In this document: positions 1 to 35,884 of the stretch, in pieces
Layout: the number at the start of each line of letters is the position of its first letter
How positions within the stretch are numbered: position 1 is the first letter of the stretch
Source: Polyodon spathula
Taxonomy: Eukaryota; Chordata; Actinopteri; Acipenseriformes; Polyodontidae
Direction: 5' to 3'
Assembly (NCBI RefSeq): GCF_017654505.1
Contig: NC_054552.1
Span: forward strand, 32,104,097-32,168,096
Length of the DNA stretch: 64,000 nucleotides
Notes under the pieces: generated by a model
What the model was told of the DNA's origin: nothing
What the model saw: the letters and a program-made list of their open reading frames with translations, nothing else
Database searches by the model: none
Program-made: the position numbers and the translations under genes

Positions 1-200
1 ACACGAGAGCAGCTGTTCCAGCTCCTGGTCACCAAGAACTTTTGCTGGGTGTTCTGATGTTGCTCCTGGACCAGCCTAATGGGTCAGAACTTTTGTTTTC
101 AATTTTAGTTTTTGACTATTTAAAAAAAAAAAAAAAACACTCTTCATATTTGGGGCAATAAGAATGTGCCTCTTGTACCACCTTGGAACACTTCAAACAA

Positions 201-268
201 CACGGTAAAAGAATAGTAAAGTATAGTAAAACCAGAAAGAATGGTTAAGCATAGGTAAGCATGATTTA
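201..268 (+). repeat. fragment of the ggtaaagcata interspersed repeat
   Basis: Contains ggtaaaagaatagtaaagta and ggttaagcataggtaagcat, resembling the internal part of the copies at 7.3 and 63.2 kb. Assignment by eye; may be a degenerate copy. Confidence 0.4.
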
Positions 269-3200
269 AATGCTGCTTCAGCTTTAAGATGGATTACTTC
301 ATAAAGAGCCTCTTGCCCCAGCAGCAGGAGTCAGAGTGGCTGCCCATTGTTAGTCACCGCCGTGGGATGTAACCTTAGGGAGGGTCCAGCGCTTGGCGAC
401 TGGTGGCCACTCTGACTGAGCAGCCAGCCTGTCTCCTCTGCTCAGACAGCTCCCAGAGATCAGACAGGCTGCAGCAAGTGCAGGGCAGGGCAAGAGAGGC
501 AGGGAAGCGCAGAGGCAAGAACAGTCACTGGCAAAGCTGCCTTATGTTTTGAAAGGAAAGCAGTGGCGAGCTAAGGTGACACATTTCATTAGCACAGTGT
601 TAGAAAAAAATGCAACAGGTCGTTACAATGTAGACATGAAAAATAAGTACATTGAGTAAATAAGTACATTGAAAAGTGATTGGGGTTGGTTCCAGAATGA
701 CAATCACATTGTTCATCAGCAGTTAAGCTTTACAATGAATGTGTCTTTCCTATGATTCCCTATGAGAAAAAAAAAAAACCTTACTTTTTTTTTTATTTCA
801 TTTAAAAACAAATATAATATTAGCATATGTTTTTTCTCCAGTCGATAAGGTTTTAAGTCCATGAGCCAAGCTTGTTTCTAAAAGCACACACAGAAAGCAC
901 CTGGCCCTGTACAGGGAGCTCTATGCTTATCCATCAGCACACCTTCTCCAGGTTGTCTCTGGGGGTATGGAGCCGAGTGTGAATCATAGACCTGAGCCAT
1001 TGACTGTGACACCTGCAATATATTCTTTTCTTTCAGGCATTGTCAAGGGATTTAGAACTGTGTACTCAACTGCACTCCGATTGGCTGAACCACATTCCAT
1101 GAATGATGTCTCCCTGCTCCCCAAACTTTAAGGACTGTTTAAAGGACTGTTTTTGACTAAATTAATTAAATGAAGTTTGTACAGATCGTGAACTTTTTCA
1201 AATGTATGAGAGACTGTTTATCAGTTTATTTAAATTTTTCAAAGCACTGTTTTAATCTAAGAGATGATAATAAATACTATTCAAGAAATAGTCCTTAAAT
1301 CAGTACTTGTGAATGGGGCCCAAGATCTGGCACACCCCGGTATTTCTATGTACAGTAATGCTGCAATCTGGTTTTGTGATCTGTTTAGCATTAAGGGATA
1401 AATATGTTGACAGGAGCCTACCAGATATGCATTAATTAGTATCGTGAAAGGACTACATTTCAGCGTTTCTTTGAGTAAATTAGATTTTAAATGGCACTAG
1501 GTCTCAAGAGCTGGTTGACGCTGGTTAGTCAGAGCATATCCATGACCAATATTAAATGATGCCTGGGTTGTTGTGGAGATGAATCACATAATTAATGCCA
1601 TGGAGCATGCAAAGCATATGGACTACACTCTTTAAAACAACAGATGGGAGCAGTGTTGGCTACTGGAGATCTGAACTAGCTGCTTCCCTTGTACCTGGGT
1701 GCAAGCAGAGCCTGTTCGAACTAATCATTAAAGAGCATGCACTATAGTCTTCATTCTCTGTATCAGAATCCAGGCGGCTTATTTGAACCTGTAGAGTCCT
1801 AGCTGCCAACTCCTTTTGACTACCTCCTGCTTCCAAATAAATCATATGATGTGGTGACCCCATGTTCTTCATACTATTACTGTAGCCCAGGCGGAGTTCA
1901 AAGGTCACGGCAAAAAGTGCTGTTTTTGGAAGCAACTGGTTTACTTTGGCAGAAGCAGGGTAGAATAGGGGTGCCATTTTATAAGCACAGTAACATGTGC
2001 GGATATTGAACTATATTAGAGAAAAAAAGACCTCAGCTAGTAGTGTACTTCTTGAAGCATGGTGGTTGCTTATTCTGTAATAAATTATTGACGCGTTGTT
2101 GAAGTACTGAAGTATGTATATGAATCTGTTGAGTCACATAACAAGGAAACAATAAGCCCCGACTGGCTGAACTCAATGAGGGGGAGTTCTCTGCCGTGCC
2201 CATTAGACTTTGTCAAGAGATCTGTATCACACAGGGGTAATAAAGAATGCATTTGTATACACGTTTCAATCAAACTGGCAGGAACTCTATTAGAGTGAAA
2301 TTATAACTTTGGGTTTGTTATCTTGATCTCAAAGACAGACTGTCTCCATAACCCACTGAACAAACGCTGATAAAAGAGGGAAAATATTATTCTTCATGTT
2401 GGGTAGGACCTCCTGTAGCTGGGATCCCTTTGGTGGTTCCTATGATGGTCGCATCCTTGTTTATATATATATATAAAAAAAACCCTGACGTACTGTGCAT
2501 CAAAGGACGAGTGTGCATTCAAATGGGATTCATTAGGTGGTTTTTTAATGGCCCTTTTACAGTGCTACAGAAAGGATGAGAAGTACGCAAGAAGAGACAG
2601 TTCTCAATAGAAAGGCAGTTGAAACTCTTGTAGTTGATAAATGGGTAATAGGATATTGCTTCTAGCTTTAACCACCTTAGATTGTAGTTAAATTGTAGGG
2701 CTAGATTCTCCAAGCTATTTACTCCAAAACAATAACAGGTTTTTTTTCTTTTTTTTTTACAAATCTAATCGCACCTAAAGAAGTTACTAAATGTGAAAAA
2801 ACCAAACAAAAAAAAACCAAACAGATATTTAATGGAGGTGCTGGAGTTGTTTCTTGTTTGCTTTCAAGCTTTTATTGACCAGCACCAGGCATTACCACTG
2901 TGGTTTTGATTGAAATCAGGCAGGTTTCATTTGAGAGATACGCAATCCAGAAAGAGGGATATGAACAGACAAGACATCATAGCAATTTACAAAATGACAT
3001 GTGAAGATGGACCCTCCTGGGTTCCTGGTCCAAGTCTAATGCAAGACTCCTTGATGTGTCACAAATTCATTTATTTCATTTACGGCATTTCATCTAGATG
3101 ACCCGTCTGTGATTTTTACAGAAACCTTGCTGTATGAAAGATGTTCCTGTGCCTGCCAGTAAAAATAATCTGGATGTTGAGTAAGGTAATAATTATTAGG

Positions 3201-4121
3201 CGGGGGTGAAATGGTGTGACGCGTTGCTTCACAGATGCACACTGGTTATTGGATGATAATGACAGAGATAGGAGGAATGCAATTATGGAGTCTTTTGACA
3301 TGTTGGCTCTGGGGCATTGATTATACACGGTGATACAAAGACAGCATGACCCAGTGTTGCCTTGAGCAGACTCTCCCTGGAATACAAGTCTCCAACAGCA
3401 GAGAATTCATTAAATTGCTTCTAATTAAGGATTTAACTGGTTTGTTTTTTTGGAATGTTTCCTATGATGAGATGTACTATAAATATTTTTAGTCAGTCAG
3501 ACAGGATTGTGTAGTGCAGCCAACCTTTAAATGGCAAATCCAGGGGGTCACATTTGCTTGATTTTAAGTAATTTATAATGCTCAATAATTGAGACATTTA
3601 AAACCCATTTGTTTCAATTATATATTACATTTGATGTTGTATGTAAGGTTTTACATAGCTTTAAACATTCAATCATAAGATATATAGAGGCACATGTTTA
3701 TATATTATATCTTGCGTGTCAATAGCAAGATAACTCTGTTATGTAAATTGAGTGTGTAAGATGGTATCCCCTTCTTCATTACTTCAGTGGAGGAAAGCTC
3801 TAGTCACATAGAACTGTTCTGTAGTCTCCCTGGGGTAAAATAAAATCATTCTGTAGCACTTTAGATTATGGGCTAGATATGAACCATTGCAGGAACCATA
3901 ATAATTAGCCAGTTATTCAAATGTAACACTGTGTCTAATAGTTTTTTGTTTGTTTGGTTGTTTTTTTTTTTAATAGGAAACCGTTCACTTAGCTACGAAC
4001 CTTGGCTCCAGTTGTAGACTTCTAAGAGTATTACTGTTCATAACTTTGAGAATATGCACTCCCTAACTTGGAATCTACATCAAGTGCATTATAAAAGCTG
4101 TGATTTGGCTTTTGACTTGAG

Positions 4122-4124
<3 letters not shown>

Positions 4125-4155
<31 letters not shown>
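4125..4155. repeat. (TA)n microsatellite
   Basis: About 15 TA units. Confidence 0.95.
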
Positions 4156-4157
<2 letters not shown>

Positions 4158-5708
4158 GAAGAGAAGTTATTACCATTTGGAACTGCTGCAGTCTCATTGC
4201 ACTCTCTGAATGATGTCTCCTGCCCAGATTTGAATAGCTGTGCATTTAAACAAGTTTTTTTTACCCTGACCAGACCTTTCAGCCTGAAACGTTATCATCA
4301 AAATGTTTTGTGCTTAAACATACGTTCCCTAAAAGTATGCTTGTTCAGAAACTTTGTTAGAGCTTTCTGTGGGCACTCACTGGCATAAGGGTTACCAGTT
4401 TTGGAAGAATTGTTTATTAATGTCAGAACAAGAAATGTGACGTCAGGGATGAGGGAGGGCAGACAGTGTACCATAGTCTGCCTCCACACTGTCTCCAGCC
4501 TGGAGTCTGTGTGCTGCCTTCTCTCCTGCCCACAGACATTCCACTTCAATGCTGCTATTGAGGGCTCCTCTCTAGATACAGATAGTAATAAATACCCATT
4601 GCAACATATTAGGCAGCTACAACAGAGATGCAGACGGGGGAACAAAGAAAGTACAAGAAAAGAACATGAATAGACTGAAGTGTAGAGTTAATGGAAAAAA
4701 GATGAAAGCAAGGAGAAGGTTTTGAGGCAAAAGCTGAAACATATTCTGATGCAAATATATTCTAATGTATTGTGAGCTATTCTTGAATAGATAATCACCC
4801 TGTCTTCAAACCCATGTAAAAACTGTTGAACTGGAAAGTTGCGACAGAACCCAAAATATTATTAATTTACTACCAAGAATGACTAGACATCGGGAGATTA
4901 ATTCTTTTACACCAGGCAAATGATTTCCTGCAATGGAGATTGGTGCAACCAATGGACGGTATATCGGAGACCCAAACATGTCCAACCAGCTCTGCACTGC
5001 GGTCCTGAAGGGGGTTAATAATCAAAATGGCTTTCAAGCAGGGAATCCAATTCCTCGCACTCCTGTCGGCCAACATCTTTCAGCTACAAGTCATATTTAA
5101 GTTGATTTTGTCTCCCCTTTTGAACCGGGGAGTCTCACAACCAAGCCAGTATAACCATTAGATTATTGCAGAGCCTCTCTAGGGGGACCAGTCTGGCACC
5201 AGTCCCACCATGGAAGAAAGAAATCTCCTGGAACAGCTGTGATAATGGATTATTCTGCAGCAGCAGCAGCAGGAGCAGAGTCACTCGACGACGGGTACAT
5301 TCCCGTCCAATCTCCCTCTCCTCCTCCCTCAAGAAACCCAGTAATGGACAGGCAATCTAGCTAATCATGAAATCAAATCACAGCTGAACTGGGGAGTAGC
5401 TTTAAGATGCTGTGTTGATTGGTATTGCACAGCTGCAACAGGACTTTTATTAAGATATCAAAAGTTTTTTTTAGAACCTTTGATCCCTTTTGCGGTAATT
5501 TAGATTTATATCATAAGGTGACTTATCATCGGCGTAAATATTGCCCTTTTCAAAACCTTTTGCTCTATATATTTTTTTATATTAAAAAAACACCCTTTTA
5601 CATTACAAAATTAAAAATAAACAACCTCAATATACTTAATTAGTATAAATGCCAAATGTGTTTATTTCTAGTTTTGTAACTTTTCCAATTGGAGTAATAT
5701 AAAGATGT

Positions 5709-6160
5709 CTAAGAACATAAGAATATATGATAAGACTCGTCCCTTCTTAGCACACCATTCTCCCCTACTGGGGGGGGGGGCACAGGGCTAATTTAAAAGC
5801 ACAGAATGGAGTCTTCTTTCTTTTGTATCCCAGTGTTTTAGATCCCATTACATCACCTGGTCGGCTATTCCATGCATTTATAACTCTGTGTAAAAAAGTG
5901 CTTCCTCTCTTCTGTTCTAAACGTACTTTTACTCAGCCTCCATTTATGCCCTTGTGTTCTTCTCTCGCTGTTAAATTTCTAGTTGTGTCTCGGGTTAACC
6001 TTATCTGGACCATTTACTATTTTAAAGACTTCAATCAAGCCTCCCCTCTCCTGTCTTTTTTCCAGGCTGAAGAGATGTAATTATTTTAACCTGTCTTCTT
6101 AGCTCATGTCATTAAGTCCTGGGATCAGCCTGGTTGCCCTTCTCTAGTTTAGAATCCAGC
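5709..6160 (-). mobile_element. CR1-like LINE 3' remnant (or derived SINE)
   Basis: On the + strand the order of landmarks (ctattccatgcatttataac; gtgtaaaaaagtgcttcctc; ttaaagacttcaatcaagcc; ctgggatcagcctggttgcc) matches the reverse complement of vertebrate CR1 3' regions as I recall them, including the conserved 'aagtcttcct' and 'ggttgccctt' stretches. It begins with aagaacataagaa, a common start of such fish fragments. It is diverged, with an inserted G tract (5770-5779), and encodes no intact reverse transcriptase. Confidence 0.6.
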
Positions 6161-7072
6161 ACTATAAATACTATGTACTGTAGACACACTGGGAGCAGGA
6201 ACTACGCTGTGGCTCACTAGAGAGTAAATTTCTTCATTTTATTCTGTAAAGATAATAAAACATATGTTGTCATTTATTGGCAACATCACAATAAAAAATA
6301 TGCTTATAAAAACAGCTTTTGGTATTCCAAGACTGTAGACTGAAAGTACAGTGAAACAGAATGCCACAGTGGAGTTAATTGCAAAAAATCCTTTAATAAC
6401 TAACATTACCTTAAATTACACAGACATTATCATTAGCATAATTGCCTTCTCTGTGCCTTTCCCCCCATATTGCAGAAAAAAAAAAAAAAAAACACGCTTG
6501 GGGAAAAAAAAAACAGTGCAGTCTTGTTGGAGACGGTCTTCGTACAGTGTCTTGTGTCAAACTTTGAACATGACTGTTGCATACCAGCCATGGCACTTAG
6601 TGCTGCTGCTGTAAAAGTCACATTAGAGAGGTACAGTTTCAAAAACAAACCCGCCGGCCCCTTGTAATAAAGTGATATCTTTTAAAGTGTGTCAGGTCTG
6701 GCTGTAATTAATGAGGGTCACTTAAACATAAAAGTTTCTCTCGTCATTTTTTTCAGCCAATTTGGTGAACATTGTGAACGTACTGAGAGAGTGTTTATAT
6801 GTTTTGAAACCAGATCGAATCAATGATGATTAAATAACACTCCAGCAGTAACAAGTCTGGCTGGAACAGCCGTGGCTGTAACCGTATAGCATGTTATCTT
6901 TATACTGCAAAACATTTTCTGTTCCACACTGTGATGCATTGATTTTTTTTTTTTTTAATCAAGATGATTTGACTATTTTTTTTTAAATGTTTTTTTTAAA
7001 GGTTTGCTATAATAACCCTCTTACTTCTCCTGTTATGGAAGCATTCCCTGGTGAAGAGAGAAGGAAGGGATA

Positions 7073-7115
7073 TAAAAGTGCATGGTAAAGCATAGGTAAA
7101 GCACAGGTAAGACAA
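7073..7115 (+). repeat. fragment of the ggtaaagcata interspersed repeat
   Basis: ataaaagtgcatggtaaagc followed by ataggtaaagcacaggtaag shares the ggtaaagcata core with the longer copies at 7268 and 63122. It lies about 150 bp from the next copy, in the same orientation. Confidence 0.4.
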
Positions 7116-7267
7116 AGCATTGGGAATATATTTGGTTAGTGTTGGAAACCACAAAACAGGGAACTGGATCTGGGGTTTGAGTGAAGGACTCATACGAGCC
7201 AGGGTGTTAACCCCAGTGTCCTGGTTAAATCCTAAAATTTAATACATCAAACAGGCCCCTGCCTGTA

Positions 7268-7402
7268 CCCTTATAAAACTGTCCCCCAGAAAAAGCAAAG
7301 TGTAATATAGCAGAGTGAAAGCGTGGCCAAGCATAGGGAAGCAGGATCAAGAATAACAAGGTATAGTAAAACATTTTACTAAACATGGCAAACCATGTTA
7401 TC
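7268..7402 (+). repeat. ggtaaagcata interspersed repeat, long copy
   Basis: Aligns by eye with 63122-63245: agcaaagtgtaata, then a 36-nt insertion relative to the other copy, then gaataacaaggtatagtaaa and aaacatggcaaaccatg. The shared order of blocks in separated places marks a dispersed element of unknown class. Confidence 0.6.
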
Positions 7403-8601
7403 CCATTCATTTTCTTACCTCTAATTAGTTTATTAGCATTATAATTGCCCCCTTTGACGTATATCGGCGTGTTCAAAGTAGAAGAATAAAATGCAAGCAA
7501 AGAACCACCTGACCTTCCTTTGAACTAAAGGCAGTAATTATTTTCCTATAGTGACCAGAAGAGGTAAGAAGTATGATTGTAAGCCATGGTTAGCATTCCT
7601 TTGGCTGGAGAATGGCAGGTTCGCACTTGTGTAATGGCTGAATTTGTTTGATTTTGATCAGCCTCTGAATATTTTATAGCAGATAAACGTCTCTCTAATG
7701 TAGCACATTATCAATAAAGAGTATAATGCAGCAGGTATATTAAGGGTTGTTTCTGAACAAAAGGGGCATTGCTATTAATGTATTCATATCTTTGAATAAA
7801 ATCTGTAACGGTTTAAGCTTGTGAGGGCTGTAGTGAAATAAAGAACTATAAAAGTGCAGCTTTGCAATAACAGTTTGCTTTGCCCTGAGTTTCCCGTGCT
7901 AGAGTTACAATGGGAAATGTATTTGAAACAGGTGTCTGCCACACTGTACATACAAGATGCCTCTCTGAACAGCCCCGCTGACCTCTCGATCCCTTAGGAG
8001 TAATGTGATTCCACGTTACACAGCAGCACAGCAATATGAAATCACAGCCGTCCTCCAAGCTTCTATCCAGGCAACTTCACTGTAAAACAAGGAAAACGAA
8101 GGAACGTCTACCAGCACTCTCTGATTATTGATCAGTGATCTGTCTGCAGTAGTGAAGGCTGCATTATTCCACCACACTTGTTAATGTTTGATATAAATGT
8201 TTAATGGTGTATTTGTTAAAGGTATGTATATTAAATTTTGAGCCTAGTTTAAAGTATTTCATTTTCATGTGAGAATGTGGGCCTTGATTGATGTCCTTGT
8301 CAACCCTCTTCTGAAAGCTTGATTTTCTGAAGTGAGGCGGTTTGACCACTAGGGGGGTGCAGCTATCATTCCTGCCTCTTTGACACTGTGTTGCTGCCGA
8401 GATGATTGCTATCTAACTCGCACTGGCCTCGGTTTCACACCCGTAGAGATCATTCCTAAAATACAACACAGAACAACGCCTCATTCACACATAAAAAGGC
8501 ATTTTAATGATCTAGGCTGAAAGAACCAAAGAGAACAGCAGAGGACACCTGTAATAGGATTTGAATCTATCAACTGAATATTCTGACAATGTAGTGTAAA
8601 T

Positions 8602-8604
<3 letters not shown>

Positions 8605-8638
<34 letters not shown>

Positions 8639-8706
8639 AGCACTAATAATAATAATAATAAACATGAATTATTATTATTATTATTATTATTATTGTTATT
8701 ATTATT
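8605..8706 (+). repeat. A32 tract followed by inverted AAT/ATT microsatellites
   Basis: 32 A residues (8605-8636), then (AAT)n at 8645-8660 and (ATT)n at 8668-8706. The last two are reverse complements separated by only about 8 nt and can fold into a hairpin. Confidence 0.85.
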
Positions 8707-8869
8707 TTGTTCCAGTGACAATACAGTGAAATATAGTGATTGCTGAGTGAAAGAGATGATGTGTTTTTCTTGTGCAAGCAATACAACTAACCCAGTTCGT
8801 AACTGTATATTCTTCCCTTGGTCTCAGCAGGTACTGCCTATAAACACAGCTGACAGCTTCGGTTGCAGG

Positions 8870-9075
8870 AGTAAAATGGCATTTACTTTCATTCACTGTC
8901 AACTTTTAAATGGGCGTGGCTATTTTCTTTTCCAAACCAATCATCAATCTAGGGGGCAAGGATTTAATATCGAGGGCCAATCACCCGCCCCTAAGCCTGA
9001 ACTTTTGCCACTCTGAGCGCGTTGATACATCCAGGAGGCGTGGTCGCGCCTCGCTGACTCCGGGTGCAGCATGTT
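8870..9075 (+). promoter_or_regulatory. candidate smad6 promoter (CCAAT and GC boxes)
   Basis: A GC-enriched patch in AT-rich surroundings. It has GC boxes gggcgtggc (8912-8920), cccgcccc (8984-8991) and ggcgtgg (9037-9043), CCAAT boxes at 8937-8941 and 8977-8981, and a TGACTC AP-1-like site near 9054. There is no clear TATA box. This architecture is typical of TATA-less vertebrate promoters. It lies about 1.8 kb upstream of the ATG, so a long or spliced 5' leader would be needed; a closer start site is possible. Confidence 0.4.
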
Positions 9076-9325
9076 AACGCTTTCCGTGCTGGATCAGTTA
9101 CGGGTACACAAGGTTTTAATTAAAGCTACAATGAATTTAATCAGTTGCTCAGATTTGTAACACAGACCATGTTGATATACATTCTGATTCTGTTTTTATT
9201 CAGTAAAGAAACACACAAATAAAATTGTGACACTGTTTCAATTACACGAACCGCAATGTAATTAAATCCAAGAGAGGCAGAGTTAAATAAGTAAAATGCA
9301 GTCCAAAGATATTTCAAGATATTTT

Positions 9326-9338
9326 TAATAATAATAAT

Positions 9339-9414
<76 letters not shown>
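9326..9414. repeat. (AAT)n-(TA)n microsatellite
   Basis: A short AAT run (9326-9343) leading into about 36 uninterrupted TA units. Confidence 0.95.
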
Positions 9415-9418
<4 letters not shown>

Positions 9419-9776
9419 TTTGTGGATGTGTATTGTCTAGCAAATGCAACAAAATTATCTTTTATTTAAAAAAAAATAAAATACAAATAAATCATAGATG
9501 ATGTGGAAGACCAAATATTATGTTTCAATCATAGAAATTCTGAATCATGATAAAAAAAAAAAAAAAAAAAGTTCTAAAAGCAAGGCTATATTGGATCACA
9601 ACACGAATAGGTACATTGCTCTTAAGAGTAATGTCTTTGTTGTGCGGTGTGAGGTCATCGTGTGGACTCTACAGGTACACTGCGCTCCCCTGTACTCGGG
9701 GTTTGGGGTTCAAACGAGAAAACCCGGTCAAGTGCATCCCAAACCATACACGACATCAATATTATATTCCATCAAC

Positions 9777-9781
<5 letters not shown>

Positions 9782-9813
<32 letters not shown>
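9782..9813 (+). repeat. poly(A) tract, 32 A
   Basis: Uninterrupted A run; a second shorter run lies at about 9551-9570. They could be decayed retroposon tails, but no retroposon body was recognised. Confidence 0.9.
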
Positions 9814-9814
<1 letters not shown>

Positions 9815-10013
9815 ATTCTTGTTTCCAACAATGGCGGTGTTCTCCAAAAAAAAAGTTCTTCTAAAAGTGGACGATACGCCTTTAAGAGCTAAGAAACCTG
9901 AGACCCTGTTTGCGCAACAACCAGCTCAGCACAGAGTCGCCAAAGTGTCTAGACAAGCACGTGACAGGAGGCAGCCAATGACTCCAGCCCTCTCCTAGGG
10001 GGCCCTGTGCATG

Positions 10014-10019
10014 TGTATA

Positions 10020-10060
<41 letters not shown>

Positions 10061-10083
10061 ATATGTGTGTATGTGTGTGTATC
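10014..10083. repeat. (GT)n microsatellite with TATG interruptions
   Basis: GT units interrupted three times by tat, in the probable 5' leader or proximal flank of smad6. Alternating purine/pyrimidine sequence can adopt Z-form DNA. Confidence 0.9.
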
Positions 10084-10808
10084 AGAAAAAGAAAAAAAAA
10101 AGAGAAACGGAGAAAGAATTGTAGAGCTCTGTTTATTCAGGTCGGGACACACGGAGCCGGACACACACTTCTGTGCAGGGATCGTTCTCAATTCGGTTTC
10201 AATAAATAGGGCTCTTTGGTTTGTAGCAGCGAGCACATTACTGTCTGCGAGAGCACACTAGGATTCTAAATTTCTTTTGGAATTATTTTGCAGCGGAGTA
10301 GTTCCATTCATGTGCCGATTGCAGCTTCAAAAGGAAAGATCGGAAGGTGTTTCAAAGTCCAAAACCCTTAAGAGAGCACAGTATTCGAGTACTGTAGCAG
10401 CTTTGCATTGTGCTGTATACCATGTGTGTTCTTCACAAGCAGCATGAATGAAAGGTAGATTAAAGGGACATCGTTTGGGAATTCTTGTTAAAGTATTTAA
10501 TGCATGTTCGTATTAAGAATAAAAAGGAAAAATAGAATATTGTCTCCTTTTTTGCAAGGTTCTTCGAAAGTGAATGCATTTTGATTTCAATGTAGCTGTG
10601 TGCAATTGTGTTCGTGCAATTTATTTAGCAAGGTATTGTATTTGCCCCAAATCTAATGTTGCAGTCTGGTTGCAAATACACTGCATTCGGCTGTGCAATC
10701 GTTGCACGGCATTTGCAAAAGCTTCATGTTTTACGGCGACCTTGGAACTAATTGGTATCCAGCAGGATCTGAACTAAAATAAAAAAATATACATCTATAA
10801 ATTGTCGT

Positions 10809-35524
<24,716 letters not shown>

Positions 35525-35690
35525 AGTCAACCTCCGATTTAAAGGAAAGTCACGAGTGTGAGCAGGAAAAAAAAAAAACTATCCCAAATATCATCTACCT
35601 AGATTTAATATAAAGTTTTATATATTATATGAAATATATATTATACTTGTAAATATGGAGTCATTTTTACAATGTAATTATTTATGTATG

Positions 35691-35697
35691 GTGCAAT
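35691..35697 (+). promoter_or_regulatory. miR-25/32/92/363/367 seed match in the smad6 3' UTR
   Basis: GTGCAAT is complementary to the miR-92/25 family seed AUUGCAC (positions 2-8). It lies in a stretch (aatgtaattatttatgtatg just upstream) that looks like conserved SMAD6/7 UTR. Functional targeting is inference. Confidence 0.5.
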
Positions 35698-35734
35698 GTG
35701 TATATGGACATATGAAAAAAAGAAACCAGAAAAT

Positions 35735-35741
35735 GCACTTT
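35735..35741 (+). promoter_or_regulatory. miR-17/20/93/106 seed match in the smad6 3' UTR
   Basis: GCACTTT is complementary to the miR-17 family seed AAAGUGC. It lies 44 nt downstream of the miR-25/92 site. That spacing is somewhat beyond the range usually quoted for cooperative sites. Inference only. Confidence 0.4.
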
Positions 35742-35878
35742 GGCTTGTATAGAATTTCTTTCAATACTGATTTGAAAAAATTATACAGCAAAAATAGGAG
35801 CCAAGCCTAGTTTTTGGTGTATAGTTTTCATATACTATTATTACCCAGGCAAAAAGCTAACACCAGTCGCACATTGAT

Positions 35879-35884
35879 AATAAA
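35879..35884 (+). terminator. smad6: smad6 polyadenylation signal AATAAA
   Basis: Canonical AATAAA 355 nt after the stop codon, followed within about 30-45 nt by GT-rich sequence (gggggtttgtgtctctttg), the usual downstream element for cleavage. Confidence 0.75.

Larger units (their letters stand above)
1..5708. other. upstream non-coding region, no gene supported
   Basis: All reading frames are short and without recognisable homology. Seen: a repeat fragment at about 201-268, a cluster of GTCT/CAGAC motifs (430-466), a TA tract (4125-4155) and a perfect CRE TGACGTCA (4438-4445). Confidence 0.6.
6161..8869. other. upstream non-coding region with interspersed repeat copies
   Basis: No gene supported. 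It contains copies of the ggtaaagcata repeat (about 7073-7115 and 7268-7402), a CTCF-like site (8345-8360), a 32-base A tract and an inverted AAT/ATT pair (8605-8706). Confidence 0.55.
9076..10808 (+). other. smad6 5' flank / probable leader region
   Basis: No coding sequence supported. It holds a TA tract (9343-9414), A tracts (9550-9570, 9782-9813), a GT/TATG tract (10014-10081), a CCAAT near 9976, and a cluster of TGCAA/TTGCA motifs at 10550-10720 just before the ATG. Part of it should be transcribed as 5' UTR, since SMAD6 genes have long leaders, but no start site can be fixed from sequence. Confidence 0.45.

Noticed and set aside
9498..9998. 166-codon frame with long lysine runs
   Set aside because: Its length comes from two poly(A) tracts; no homology seen.
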